Notes: generated by a model from the letters alone, not told the origin. DNA of 64,000 nucleotides from CAIKMD01 sp963803265 (GCA_963803265.1 CAWDLZ010000012.1:310001-374000); one strand, 5' to 3'; shown: positions 25,678 to 35,128, counted from the first letter of the stretch. Numbers and translations are program-made.

Positions 25678-26217
25678 TCAGGTCTGGCGTCCTCGAGGCC
25701 GGCGATACGGCCGCCGCAAGCATAAGCGCATGGCGGGCGCCGGGGAAGAGACGGGACCTCGGTCGGGCGCGAATGCGCGACCGATGCTTGCCGCGCGGCG
25801 CGGAAGGGCGCATGGTGCGACGGTCAGAGGGAAACTCGGCTCTATGGACACGCAATTTCCGAGCCGCTCGGCGGCGGTTTTTCACGCGCCGCCGCGCATT
25901 CCCCGAGCCGCGACGCGCCGCTTCATCATGGCCTGCCTTGCGTCTATTCGAACGTGATTTACGATCTCGTGCACCAGAACATGCCGCCGCTCTATGACCA
26001 GGCGACCGTTCTTGCCTCGCTCACGTTACTGATCGTCGCGGTGATCATTCCCGTTCAGCTGGAAGAGCGACTTCCCGAAGAGCAATGTCCGCGGAGCGGA
26101 AGACCGCCGCGAGGTCAGGCGACGCTGGACGGACCTGCTGCAAACGCTGTCGCGCGCGCGATGATGTCTCGCACAGTGATGGCGGTTCAAGCCTCTTTTC
26201 GATAGCGGCAATTCGAC
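25678..26217. other. Intergenic region with a possible permease-end relic
   Basis: 540 bp between divergent genes. On the plus strand about 25945-26070 a short frame reads VIYDLVHQNMPPLYDQATVL and then ASLTLLIVAVIIPVQL, resembling the last membrane segment of an ABC permease. A one-base shift continues it as WKSDFPKSN. There is no start site or upstream domain, so it is at most a relic. The rest holds nothing recognisable, and presumably includes the promoters of the flanking genes. Confidence 0.35.
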
Positions 26218-27384
26218 ATGGAACGTCCTTCATCGCGAGCGCTCGACGGTATCACTGTCCTGGAGTTCGCAAGCTACGTATCCGGACCCTATGCCGGCAT
26301 GCTGCTGGGCGATCTCGGCGCGGAGATCGTCAAGATCGAGGATCCCGATTCGGGCGATCCGTTTCGCGGCTGGGGCGCGGCGGATTATTCGGCCACCTTC
26401 GGCTCGGTCAACCGCAACAAGAAGAGCGTCATCCTCGACCTCAAATCCGAGCACGGGCGCAAGGCCGCGCAGGCGCTCGCGGCGCAGGCCGATGTCCTTA
26501 TCGAGAACTACCGGACCGGCACCATGGATCGGCTCGGCTTGGGATATGACGCGCTCGCGAAGGCAAACCCGCGCCTCATCTACTGCTCTATCACCGGGTT
26601 CGGCGCCACCGGTCCCTATGCCCACCGTCCGGGCTACGACACCGTGGGCCAAGCGATGGGCGCGCTGCTCTCGGTGCTGACCGACCTCGAAAAACCGCAG
26701 CCGATGGGCGTATCGCTGTCGGACCACCTTACGGGAATCATGGCCGCTTACGGCATCCTGGGCGCGCTGATGGCGCGCGAGCGCACCGGGCGCGGGCAGC
26801 GTGTCGAGACCTCGCTGCTGGCGGCGACCCTGGCCTTCCTCGGCGAGAACGTGGCGCGTTATTTCGAGGAAGGCGAAATTCCGAACCGCAAGACCCGCAC
26901 GCAGACGGCGCAGGTCTATGCCTTCACCGGCAGCGACGGCAAGCCGTTCGTGGTGCACCTGTCGTCGCCGTCCAAGTTCTGGCAGGGGCTGTGCCGGGTG
27001 GCGGGTCGTTCCGAATGGATCGAGAATCCCCGCTTCAAGGACAAGGCCGACCGGCGCAAGGCGTACGATACGCTCTGTGCCGGTTTCCAGGACGTGTTCG
27101 CGACGCGGCCGCGGAGCCACTGGCTTGAGGCGCTGCTCGCGGCCGATGTGCCCTCCGCCCCCATCTACACGCTCGACGAGGCACTGGCCGATCCGCAGGT
27201 GCGCCACCTCGACATGGTCCGAGAATTGCCGCACCCCAAATTGGGCAAGGTCAAGCTGATCAATGGCGCGGTGACGTTCTCGGACACGCCGATGGAGATC
27301 AAGAGTCCGGCTCCGCGGCATGGCGAGCACACGGCGGAGGTGTTGGCCCGCATCGGGATGAAACCGGAAAAGGAGGTCGAGTGA
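26218..27384 (+). CDS. CoA transferase, CaiB/BaiF family (class III)
   Basis: A 388-residue family III CoA transferase. Seen: LEFASYVSGPYAGMLLGDLGAEIVKIE at the N-terminus (residues 16-42), NRNKKSVILDLK (about 68-79), DVLIENYRTGTMDRLGLGYD, ITGFGATGPYAHRPGYDTV, and the loop VSLSDHLTG near residue 168 holding the catalytic Asp. These enzymes move CoA between carboxylic acids, activating acid substrates without ATP. It overlaps the next gene by four bases (GTGA), forming an operon with a thiolase-like protein and an OB-fold protein, a set found in degradation of branched or cyclic acids and sterol side chains. Confidence 0.88.
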   Translation: MERPSSRALDGITVLEFASYVSGPYAGMLLGDLGAEIVKIEDPDSGDPFRGWGAADYSATFGSVNRNKKSVILDLKSEHGRKAAQALAAQADVLIENYRTGTMDRLGLGYDALAKANPRLIYCSITGFGATGPYAHRPGYDTVGQAMGALLSVLTDLEKPQPMGVSLSDHLTGIMAAYGILGALMARERTGRGQRVETSLLAATLAFLGENVARYFEEGEIPNRKTRTQTAQVYAFTGSDGKPFVVHLSSPSKFWQGLCRVAGRSEWIENPRFKDKADRRKAYDTLCAGFQDVFATRPRSHWLEALLAADVPSAPIYTLDEALADPQVRHLDMVRELPHPKLGKVKLINGAVTFSDTPMEIKSPAPRHGEHTAEVLARIGMKPEKEVE

Positions 27385-28569
27385 ACACGGCCCCGAACAT
27401 GGCCTACCGCGACCGCTACGCCATTGTCGGCGCGGGAACCTCGCCGCTCGGCAGGGTGCCCGAGATGAGCGCTCTCGGGTTGGTCGAACAGGCCTGCGTC
27501 AACGCGCTCGATGACGCCGGGCTCGCGAGCGCCGACGCGGATGGGGTGCTGGTGCGCGGGCCCGACGACGCCTACACCTTTCACCAGATGGTGGGCGCGC
27601 GGCTCGGCATCGACGCGAGCTTCTCCACCACCCCTTGCAATGGCGGCGCGAGCCAGATCCTCTCCGTCATCTTGGCGTGCATGGCGATCGAGGCGGGCCT
27701 AGCGAGCGTCGTGCCTCTGCGGGTACGGACGCGATTCCTGGTCGCGCACCCACCGCAACGAAGCCGCGCACATGCGCTCGGCAACGCGCCCGGAGGAGAT
27801 GGAATCCGCCGAGTTCGGCCCCGAATACGGGCTCTTCGGCGCGCCGGCCATGCACGCCTTCGGCGCCCGCCGCCACATGCACCTCTACGGCACCACCCGC
27901 GACCAATTTGGCGCGGTTGCCGTCGCCTTTCGCGAGCACGCGCTCCGCAATCCCGCGGCGGCGATGAAGAAGAAGTTGACCCTGGACGATTACCGCGCGG
28001 CGCGCATGGTGGTCGATCCGTTCGGGCTGCTTGACTGCTCGCTCAACACCGATGCCGCCGGCGCCGTGGTCGTGACGACCCGCGAGCGGGCGAAAGACCT
28101 GCGCCGCAGGCCCGTCCTGATCAAGGGCTTCGGCACGCACAACAATCTCACCGGCTGGTTCGCCGACGACAACATGGTGAACACGGCCGCCGGGCCTTCG
28201 GGTGCGCGCGCCTATGCCATGGCGGGACTCGGCCCCCGCGACATCGATTGCGCGCAGATCTATGACTGCTTCACCTACATGGTGCTCGCCCAGCTCGAGG
28301 ATTACGGATTCTGCAAGAAGGGCGAGGGCGGCCCGTTCGTCGCCGCAGGCGCGCTGCCCACGGACGGGTCGCTTCCGACCAACACCTCGGGCGGACAGCT
28401 CTCCGAGGCGCATGCCGAAGGCATGCTGCAGATCGTCGAGGGTGTGCGCCAGCTTCAGGGCATCTATGGCCCCGACCGCCAGGTTGCCGGTGCCGAGACC
28501 TGCCTCGTTTCGGGCCATGGCGGCAACACCGTGTGCCACTCTACGCTCATCCTTGGAACCGCCACATGA
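27381..28569 (+). pseudogene. Thiolase-like protein (SCP-x/acetyl-CoA acetyltransferase family), split by a +1 frameshift
   Basis: Two frames give one thiolase-fold protein of about 396 residues. N-terminal half: YAIVGAGTSPLGRVP and TPCNGGASQILSVILAC; C-terminal half: SWSRTHRNEAAHM, QIYDCFTYMVLAQLEDYGFC, LPTNTSGGQLSEAHAEGM and SGHGG. The frame change is near 27714; deleting one C of CC at 27714-27715 restores VVLCGYGRDSWSR. The length is 396 codons plus one base. These unorthodox thiolases pair with a separate DUF35/OB-fold protein, which is indeed encoded next with an ATGA overlap. GTG-type start overlaps the CoA transferase. Confidence 0.82.
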
Positions 28570-29024
28570 TTCCCGAGCCGCAGAGCGCCTATGCGAAGCC
28601 GCTGCCGCGGCCCTCGACTGAATCGCGGCCGTTCTGGGAAGCCGCGCGGGAACACCGCCTGGTCTTGCAGAAATGCGGCGCTTGCGCGCGGTTCTGGTTT
28701 CCGCCTTCGCGCTGCTGCCCACATTGCCGCTCCGCCAAAAATGACTGGACCGAGGTGAAGGGCACCGGCAAGGTGTTCAGTTTTGTGACCTACCACCGTC
28801 TCTATCATCCCGGCTGGGAGCGGGACCTGCCCTACGTCGTCGCGGTGATCGAGCTGGATGAGGGGCCGCGGCTTCTTTCGACCGTGACAGGCATTGCAGC
28901 CGAGCGGGTTCAATGCGACATGCCGGTCAGGGTCGTCTTCGAAGACGTGACCGACGACGTGACCCTTCCCAAGTTCACGCCGGTGAACCCGGTTTCGGAT
29001 GAGGTAGAATTTCCTTCATCCTGA
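28566..29024 (+). CDS. Zn-ribbon/OB-fold (DUF35) thiolase partner
   Basis: A 152-residue protein with an N-terminal rubredoxin-like zinc ribbon CGACARFWFPPSRCCPHC (Cys near residues 37, 40, 51, 54) followed by an OB-fold (GKVFSFVTYHRLYHPGWERD, LPYVVAVIEL). This DUF35 architecture forms complexes with non-canonical thiolases and hydratases, handling CoA-bound substrates. The ATG at 28566 overlaps the thiolase stop (ATGA), so stoichiometric synthesis is likely. Together with the CoA transferase it completes a three-gene operon. Confidence 0.86.
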   Translation: MIPEPQSAYAKPLPRPSTESRPFWEAAREHRLVLQKCGACARFWFPPSRCCPHCRSAKNDWTEVKGTGKVFSFVTYHRLYHPGWERDLPYVVAVIELDEGPRLLSTVTGIAAERVQCDMPVRVVFEDVTDDVTLPKFTPVNPVSDEVEFPSS

Positions 29025-29519
29025 GCGGAGGGACGGGAAGTCGAAGAACGCGCGTTTCGTACGGGCGTCCTGTTGCCACACGGCCGCTCTATAAATCGGA
29101 ACCAGGTCCATTGTCGTGTCGGTCTGCGATGGTACCCCGGCGTTCGAGGAGATGATGAAGTAGCAATTCTTGCCGAGCAGGCGCCGCTCGCCACGAAGCG
29201 CCTTCGCTTCCCACAGGGCCAACAACAGCAGCAGACGGTTCAGACAAAATATCGCTCATGCGCTTCTTTCCTTCTCGGTTCCGTTGGACAACAGGGTGGC
29301 CGAGAAAGCCGAGGCCAGCTCAGCGCCGATCCGAACGCCTCTATCCAGGCATATTTGCGAACAGTTCCAGTACGTCGTCATCTTTCTGATTGGGGGGCCC
29401 GGTTCGAAGCTGAAACACACTCGAAGCGGCGATTTCATCGTGGGGTCCTGTGCCTAGCGTAAACCTAATTCGGACTCGCTAGGCCTAACGAATTGGGTGA
29501 TGCTACGGCCTCGTGACCG
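29025..29519. other. Non-coding stretch with a short inverted repeat
   Basis: About 495 bp without a supported gene. Only scattered short frames occur. At 29453-29483 there is a perfect 7-bp inverted repeat (CCTAGCG and CGCTAGG, 17 bp apart) and at 29464-29496 an overlapping CCTAATTCG/CGAATTGGG pair. They sit just upstream of a transposase remnant and may mark the end of a former insertion sequence. Confidence 0.35.
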
Positions 29520-29985
29520 GTGGCTCCGATTTTGCTTCGCAGCTTTCTGGCGTCGCCGTTCAAGTCGAGGGCGCGGCTTGAGACCGAGATCATGATCCTC
29601 CGTCAGCAGATCAATATCCTCAGGCGCAAGGCGCCGGAGAGGCCACGCCTGACGAACCTCGATCGGCTCGCCTTCGTTTGGCTCTATCGGCTTTGCCCGG
29701 CGGCCGTAGAGGCTGTCACGATCATCGCGGCGGAAACAGTGCTGCGATGGCATCGTAGCGGCTTTCGGGCCTATTGGCGTTGGATCTCTCGGTCCAGCGG
29801 CCGCCGAACCGCTCGTCGGCTCAATTCGCCGGGAGTGCTTGGACCATATCGTCGTGTTCGGCGAACAGCATCTGCGCCGCGTTCTGAAATCCTATAGGAT
29901 CTACTAGAACGAGGTGCGAACACATCCGCGGTTAACCAAAAATGCGCCGAATTCTTCGCCTCTGCCAGGCAAATGGCCGACTGGT
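29520..29985 (+). mobile_element. Transposase/integrase-core remnant
   Basis: The N-terminal part of a DDE integrase-type transposase is readable (RARLETEIMILRQQINILRRKAP, LTNLDRLAFVWLYRL, ETVLRWHRSGFRAYWRW). At about 29810 the sequence jumps, in another frame, to the C-terminal part RRECLDHIVVFGEQHLRRVL and, beyond an in-frame TAG, NEVRTHPRLTKNAP. The central catalytic region with two of the DDE residues is missing. It is an internally deleted, inactive relic of an IS481/IS3-superfamily element; the exact IS cannot be named. Confidence 0.65.
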
Positions 29986-30103
29986 CTCTCCGTCGATTCT
30001 TGGAGGGTCGCCGGCGAAGGGTGCCCGGTCCATCATGTCGCATTTACAGGATGGATGGATAGATGGCTCTTGAGCGCTAGCTGGTTCTCAAGCGGGGCAT
30101 CGA

Positions 30104-30919
30104 TTGGCTGTCATCGGCAATTATCCGCGCAAGCTCGCTGCGGCGCTATTCGCAGCCGCCCTCGCCCTGCTCGCACCGGATTGGGGCGCCTCCGCGCAGC
30201 AACGGTCGGACGGCGTTCCGATCCTGCTCTATCACCGGTTCGGACCGGTCGTTGCCGACGCCATGACGGTCACAACCGCCGTTTTCGAAGAGCAATTGGC
30301 GTGGCTGCGCGACCACGAGTACCAAATCATTCCCCTCAAGTCGCTCGTCGCGAGCCTGCACGATCCTTCTGTCGCGATTCCGTCACGCGCCGTCGCGATC
30401 ACCGCCGACGATGGGCACAAATCCATCTATACCGAGATGTTTCCGCTGATAAAGCGCTATCGCTTTCCGGTCACTGTCTTCATCTACCCTTCGGCGATTT
30501 CGAATGCCAGCTATGCGCTGACCTGGGAGCAGCTTGCCGAGATGGCCAAAACAGGGCTCGTGGACGTGCAGTCTCACACCTACTGGCATCCGAACTTTCA
30601 TCACGAGCGCGCACGCCTCTCGCCCGATGATTATCGGACATTCGTCATGAAGCAGCTGACCCGCTCCAAAGAGGTCCTCGAACGGCGTCTCGGCGGCAGC
30701 GTCGACATGCTGGCGTGGCCGTTTGGCATCTTTGATCCGGAACTCGAGCGATGGGCGGCTCTCGCTGGATACAGCGCCGCCTTCACGCTAGAGAGGAGCG
30801 CGGTGATCCGCGGGTCGGATCCGTTGGCGCTGCCGCGATATCTCATTACCGATCTCGATCGGGGCGCCCGATTTGCCACGATCGTCGAAGGCACTGTTGG
30901 GAGCCGAGCCAAGCCATGA
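30104..30919 (+). CDS. Secreted polysaccharide deacetylase (NodB homology)
   Basis: A 271-residue protein with a signal peptide (LAAALFAAALALLAPDWGASA, cleavage near residue 31). The NodB domain shows ILLYHRFGP near 41, TADDGHKSIY near 100 (metal Asp pair in the TFDDG position, with Ala for Phe), and QSHTYWHPNFHH near 153 giving the H-x3-H metal pair. The PgaB-like arrangement suggests N-deacetylation of a cell-surface polymer. It starts at TTG 30104 with GCGGGG upstream; no better in-frame ATG exists. Its stop overlaps the ATG of the next gene (ATGA). Confidence 0.75.
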   Translation: MAVIGNYPRKLAAALFAAALALLAPDWGASAQQRSDGVPILLYHRFGPVVADAMTVTTAVFEEQLAWLRDHEYQIIPLKSLVASLHDPSVAIPSRAVAITADDGHKSIYTEMFPLIKRYRFPVTVFIYPSAISNASYALTWEQLAEMAKTGLVDVQSHTYWHPNFHHERARLSPDDYRTFVMKQLTRSKEVLERRLGGSVDMLAWPFGIFDPELERWAALAGYSAAFTLERSAVIRGSDPLALPRYLITDLDRGARFATIVEGTVGSRAKP

Positions 30920-32193
30920 AGCGGAGCCTGTGGCGAATCCTGACCGTGGTCGTCGTGCTTCTGGCTACGGCGGGGTCGGGCGTAGCACGCGATCTTTCCG
31001 GCAGGGTCGTCGACGCTAAAAGCGGCGCCGGGATTGCGGCGGCCAGCGTCACCGTCGAGGGCACCGTCGTCTCGACCGACCCTGCTGGCGGCTTTCATAT
31101 CGATACCCTTGGCGACATCGTCCGGGTACGCGCTCCCGGCTATCGCCGGCAGGATATCGACGCGAGCGCGCAGACGAGCCCGTCTCTCGAGATACGTCTC
31201 GCGCCCTTTAAGCCCAAGGCGCTTTATCTTTCCACTTACGGCATTGGAAGCTCGACCCTTCGCGATGCGGCTCTCAAGTTGATTCGCGAGAGCCAGCTCA
31301 ACGCCCTGGTCATCGATCTCAAAGCCGATCGCGGGTTGGTCGCCTATCGAAGCGCGGTGCCGCTCGCGTCCGAAATCGGCGCCGAGAGTGTCATCACCAT
31401 CCCGAATCTGGGCGAGCTGGTGGCCACGCTTCACGAGAAGGGCATTTATACGATCGCCCGGATCGTGGTGTTCAAGGACGACGTGCTTGGCGCGGCGCGC
31501 CCGGACCTCGCGATTAAGCAGCAATCCGGCGCCGTCTTTCGCGATCGTGACGGATTGCGCTGGGTCGACCCGACCCGACGCGAGGTGTGGGATTACAATA
31601 TCGGGATCGCCGCGGAAGCGGCGCAGGCGGGGTTCGACGAAATCCAGTTCGACTATTTGCGCTTTCCGGACGCGAAGGAGGCTCGTCTGCCCGAGCCAAA
31701 CACGCTGGAGGCGCGAACCGGGACGATCGCGGCATTCCTCGATGCGGCCCGTCAGCGCCTCATCCCCTATAATGTGTTTCTCGCGGTCGATGTCTTCGGT
31801 TACATCTGCTGGAACTTGGATGACACGCATATCGGGCAACGGCTCGAAGATCTCTTGCCGCGGGTCGATTACCTCTCGCCCATGCTTTATCCTTCCGGCT
31901 TTCAATTCGGCATCCCGGGCTATCCGAATCCGGTCGCGCATGTCTACGAGATCGTCCGCGATTTGCTCGACCGCGTTCGCGAGCGAACCAACGCGTCGCC
32001 CCTTCGCCTCCGGCCCTGGCTTCAAGCGTTTCGGGATTACGCTTTCGATCGTCGGGCTTTCGGCGCGGGCGAGATCCGGCAACAGATTCGGGCCTCCGAG
32101 GATTTCGGAACCAATGGCTGGATGTTGTGGAACCCCAGGAACGTGTATTCTGGCGAAGGACTCGAGCCCGAATCCGCTGCCGCATGCTCGTGA
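30916..32193 (+). CDS. Putative glycoside hydrolase with DUF4015 (GHL-type) domain, exported
   Basis: A 425-residue exported protein: leader WRILTVVVVLLATAGSGVA, then a carboxypeptidase-regulatory-like beta-sandwich (residues about 24-95, DLSGRVVDAKSGAGIAAASV), then a TIM-barrel of the DUF4015 putative glycosidase family. Landmarks are LNALVIDLKADRG, a KGIYTIARIVVFKDD strand, EIQFDYLRFPD (probable catalytic region), and DYLSPMLYPSGF. It is translationally coupled to the deacetylase before it. Deacetylase plus exported glycosidase argues for action on an envelope polysaccharide or peptidoglycan. Substrate unknown. Confidence 0.78.
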   Translation: MKRSLWRILTVVVVLLATAGSGVARDLSGRVVDAKSGAGIAAASVTVEGTVVSTDPAGGFHIDTLGDIVRVRAPGYRRQDIDASAQTSPSLEIRLAPFKPKALYLSTYGIGSSTLRDAALKLIRESQLNALVIDLKADRGLVAYRSAVPLASEIGAESVITIPNLGELVATLHEKGIYTIARIVVFKDDVLGAARPDLAIKQQSGAVFRDRDGLRWVDPTRREVWDYNIGIAAEAAQAGFDEIQFDYLRFPDAKEARLPEPNTLEARTGTIAAFLDAARQRLIPYNVFLAVDVFGYICWNLDDTHIGQRLEDLLPRVDYLSPMLYPSGFQFGIPGYPNPVAHVYEIVRDLLDRVRERTNASPLRLRPWLQAFRDYAFDRRAFGAGEIRQQIRASEDFGTNGWMLWNPRNVYSGEGLEPESAAACS

Positions 32194-32223
32194 GCTTCGG
32201 TCGGCGGGACGCAGGATGGCACC

Positions 32224-34533
32224 ATGACCCTGGCACGCGAGCCGAAAATGGCCGATCGGATTTTCATGGCGATCTTCGCCATGCTGCTGACCGCAGCCGT
32301 GTGGCGATCCGCCGGCGCCTCGGGCGTCGAGGCGGCCGGCGATCCGCGGCCGATCCCGGCGCTAGCGCAGATCGGTCCTGCGGTTCAAGAGGAAATCGAT
32401 GCTGGCCGCGTTCCCGGCGCAGTCGTGATCGTGGGCGAGCGCCGCCGCATCGTCTATCGCCACGCCTTCGGCGACCGGGCGCTTAAGCCCGATCGGGTGC
32501 CGATGACGGCCGATACGATCTTCGATCTTGCCTCGCTTACGAAAGTGCTCGCGACGACGACGGCGGTGATGCAGCTCGTCGAGGCCGGCCGGCTGAAGCT
32601 CGACGATCCCGTGTCGAAATATTGGCCTGCTTTCGCCGAAAATCACAAGGACCGCATTACCGTCGAGGAGTTGCTGACGCACACCTCGGGTCTTCGGCCG
32701 GACCTCGATATGCGGGCGGCCTGGTCGGGCAATGCCGCCGCGCAGGCCCGCATCGAGGCGGAGCAGCCCGTGTCGGCGCCGGGCACTCGCTTTCTCTATA
32801 GCGACATCAATTTCATTGTGCTTGGGGAACTCGTCCGGCGAATCAGCGGCGAGCCCTTCGACCTCTACGTCGCACGGCACGTTTTCGGCCCGCTGGGCAT
32901 GACGGATACGGGCTTTCGGCCGCAACTGTCCGTCCGCGCGCGCATCGCACCCACCGACGTGCAGGAGGGCGTTCTCCGGTGGGGCGAGGTGCAGGACCCG
33001 ACCGCCTATCGGATGGGAGGTGTCGCGGGCCATGCCGGCCTGTTCGGCACAGCCGACGATCTCGCGATCTTCGCTCAGATGCTGCTCAATGGCGGCAGCT
33101 TTGATGGAATACGCATCCTCAGCCCTGCCTCGGTCATTCGCATGACCGCGCCCCGCAGGCTTCCCGGCGGCGTGCAACGCGGGTTGGGCTGGGACGTCGC
33201 TTCGCCATTTTCCGGCGGCCAGGATTTGGCGTTCGGCTCGGAATCTTATGGCCATACGGGCTACAGCGGAACCTCGATCTGGATCGATCCCAAGCGCGGA
33301 ACCTACCTCATCATTCTCACCAGCCGGCTCTATCCTGGCGATCGCGGCGACGCCGCGCCTTTGCGGAAGCACCTCGCACAGATCGTGGCCGCTGCGGCGC
33401 AGCCAGCGGTGCTCACCGGGATCGATGTCCTCGAGGCGGAGCGCTTCGCGCCGCTCGCAGGAAAACGAGTTGGACTTCTCACGAATCAAACCGGACGCGA
33501 CGCGGCGGGACGCAGCACATTGGAGCTTCTGGCGAACGCGCCAGGCCTGCGTCTTACCGCGATATTGAGTCCCGAGCACGGCATCAGCGGGAATCGCGAC
33601 GACCGGATCGCCTCCGGCACGGAGCCGAGAACGGGCCTCCCCATCTACAGCCTCTACGGCACCGATCTGCATCCTTCCGCGACGGTCCTGTCTCGGTTCG
33701 ACGCCCTCGTGGTCGATCTGCAGGATGTCGGGGTCCGCTTCTACACCTATGCCACGACCATGGCCTATGCAATGGAAGCGGCAGCGCGTGCCGGCGTTCG
33801 CGTCTATGTGCTTGACCGGCCCAACCCCATCACAGCCGCGGTGGTTGAAGGTCCGGTGCTCGAACCGCAACGCCGCTCGTTCACCGGTTACTTCCCGATG
33901 CCGGTGCGGCATGGCATGACGCTCGGCGAGCTTGCCACGATGTTCAACGCCGAGAATCGCATCGGAGCAAATCTCACGGTGATTCCCATGAGCTCGTATC
34001 GGCGAAGCTGGTGGTACGACGAGACCGGCCTCCCGTGGGTCAATCCCTCGCCCAATCTTCGCTCGCTTGACGAAGCGACCCTTTACCCGGGCGTCGCGTT
34101 GATCGAGGGCGCGAATGTCAGCGTTGGCCGAGGCACAAACGCGCCGTTCGAACTCGTCGGCGCCCCTTGGATCGACGGGCAGGCTCTAGCCCGCTACCTG
34201 CAGGGCCGCAGAATCTCGGGCGTGCGCTTCGCCGCGGCGGATTTCGATCCAGCCAGCGACCGCTATGCCGGCGAGATCTGCCATGGCGTGCGGATCACAT
34301 TGACCGACCGGACGGCGCTCAACACGCCGCGCCTTGGCATCGAGCTTGCCGCGGCGATCCACCGGCTTTATCCGGAACGCTTTCTGATCGAGCGCACTCT
34401 CGGTCTCATCGGGTCGCGGACGACGCTCGATGCGATAGAAGACGGCGTAGATCCCAAAGTCGTGTCGGCCCAATGGCAGGCAGGGCTTCAAGCCTTCAAG
34501 ACCATGCGCGCCAAATATCTTCTCTACCCGTAG
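32224..34533 (+). CDS. Serine beta-lactamase-like hydrolase fused to NamZ exo-beta-N-acetylmuramidase (DUF1343)
   Basis: A 769-residue exported two-domain protein. Leader: IFMAIFAMLLTAAVW. Domain 1 (about 50-390) is a class C beta-lactamase/DD-peptidase fold with SxxK motif ASLTK (Ser104, Lys107), YSDIN (second motif) and HTGYSG (third). Domain 2 (about 400-769) is NamZ/GH171: GLLTNQTGRDA, AILSPEHGISG, DLQDVGVRFYTYATTM, VLDRPNPI, GRGTNAPFELVG. NamZ releases MurNAc from the ends of peptidoglycan chains; the fused hydrolase may trim peptides or esters. AGGATGG precedes ATG 32224. It closes a run of envelope genes with the deacetylase and glycosidase. Confidence 0.85.
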   Translation: MTLAREPKMADRIFMAIFAMLLTAAVWRSAGASGVEAAGDPRPIPALAQIGPAVQEEIDAGRVPGAVVIVGERRRIVYRHAFGDRALKPDRVPMTADTIFDLASLTKVLATTTAVMQLVEAGRLKLDDPVSKYWPAFAENHKDRITVEELLTHTSGLRPDLDMRAAWSGNAAAQARIEAEQPVSAPGTRFLYSDINFIVLGELVRRISGEPFDLYVARHVFGPLGMTDTGFRPQLSVRARIAPTDVQEGVLRWGEVQDPTAYRMGGVAGHAGLFGTADDLAIFAQMLLNGGSFDGIRILSPASVIRMTAPRRLPGGVQRGLGWDVASPFSGGQDLAFGSESYGHTGYSGTSIWIDPKRGTYLIILTSRLYPGDRGDAAPLRKHLAQIVAAAAQPAVLTGIDVLEAERFAPLAGKRVGLLTNQTGRDAAGRSTLELLANAPGLRLTAILSPEHGISGNRDDRIASGTEPRTGLPIYSLYGTDLHPSATVLSRFDALVVDLQDVGVRFYTYATTMAYAMEAAARAGVRVYVLDRPNPITAAVVEGPVLEPQRRSFTGYFPMPVRHGMTLGELATMFNAENRIGANLTVIPMSSYRRSWWYDETGLPWVNPSPNLRSLDEATLYPGVALIEGANVSVGRGTNAPFELVGAPWIDGQALARYLQGRRISGVRFAAADFDPASDRYAGEICHGVRITLTDRTALNTPRLGIELAAAIHRLYPERFLIERTLGLIGSRTTLDAIEDGVDPKVVSAQWQAGLQAFKTMRAKYLLYP

Positions 34534-35057
34534 GCCATCCTGCCCGCCTGTTCCTCTACCGGATCGAGCAGCAGGGCGGCGAGCGCCGGCGCGTCGGGTG
34601 AGCTTGCGAGGCGTGTTCCCGCGTCAAAGCGGTCGATCGGCGCCCTGTCCTTGGTGAGGGCGGATAGCCGATCCTCGTCCACTCCGCCGCTTGCGAAAAT
34701 TATCGCCTCCGTTAGAGCATTTTCCTCGGCCATAGCGTCCGTTTCCGTGGCGCAGATGACGATCTGGGCGGGCGTGGTGTAAAAGATGTTGAACGCCGGC
34801 GACGCCAGATGTTCGCGGTAGCCGGCAAGATGGGGGTTTTTCGAGGGGGAGGTCAGGCAATGGGCCTTCGCCCCCTCCGAGCGTCGATCGAGTGTGATGC
34901 GATTTCTGACGACCACGAAGGACCAGGGGGGCCGGTTCATGGCATTGGGCGCCTCGATTGCAGCGGCGATGACGAAGCGGATTGATTCCTCGTCCACTGG
35001 CGTATCGATGGAATCGCGAACGGCACGACGGTGATAAAGGGCATCAATGACGTTCAT
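34524..35057 (-). CDS. Chimeric gene: nitroreductase N-terminus joined to nicotinate phosphoribosyltransferase C-terminus
   Basis: Residues 1 to about 112 are nitroreductase: LYHRRAVRDSIDTPVDEESI, PNAMNRPPWSFVVV, HLASPAFNIFYTTPAQIVICA. From about 117 the sequence is that of nicotinate phosphoribosyltransferase near its PRPP site: IIFASGGVDEDRLSAL, APIDRFDAGTRLASSPDAPAL. The junction (about 34700-34725) has no frameshift, so a deletion has fused two genes. Neither domain is complete: the nitroreductase lacks its FMN-binding C-terminus. AAGGA supports ATG 35057, and an FNR/FixK box lies 58 nt upstream, so it is still set up to be transcribed. It converges with and overlaps the NamZ gene by 10 bp. 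Confidence 0.75.
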   Translation of the reverse strand: MNVIDALYHRRAVRDSIDTPVDEESIRFVIAAAIEAPNAMNRPPWSFVVVRNRITLDRRSEGAKAHCLTSPSKNPHLAGYREHLASPAFNIFYTTPAQIVICATETDAMAEENALTEAIIFASGGVDEDRLSALTKDRAPIDRFDAGTRLASSPDAPALAALLLDPVEEQAGRMAYG

Positions 35058-35114
35058 CGCCGGGAATCCTTCGCGCTTCAATGAAAAGGCCGTCGTGCCG
35101 GCAGGTGGCATTCC

Positions 35115-35128
35115 TTGATCCATCTCAA
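35115..35128. promoter_or_regulatory. FNR/FixK-type box 1
   Basis: TTGATCCATCTCAA matches the FNR/FixK consensus TTGAT-N4-ATCAA in nine of ten half-site positions. It lies 58 nt upstream of the chimeric nitroreductase ATG (minus strand) and 97 nt upstream of the kinase-like gene (plus strand), in their divergent gap, and could serve both. Confidence 0.65.

Noticed and set aside
29016..29225. A 69-codon minus-strand frame after the OB-fold gene
   Set aside because: Overlaps the end of a real gene, no ribosome-binding site and no family recognised.
30631..33912. Minus-strand open frames of 483 and 516 codons opposite the envelope genes
   Set aside because: No start signals or family motifs; the plus strand encodes signal peptides, NodB, DUF4015 and NamZ motifs.
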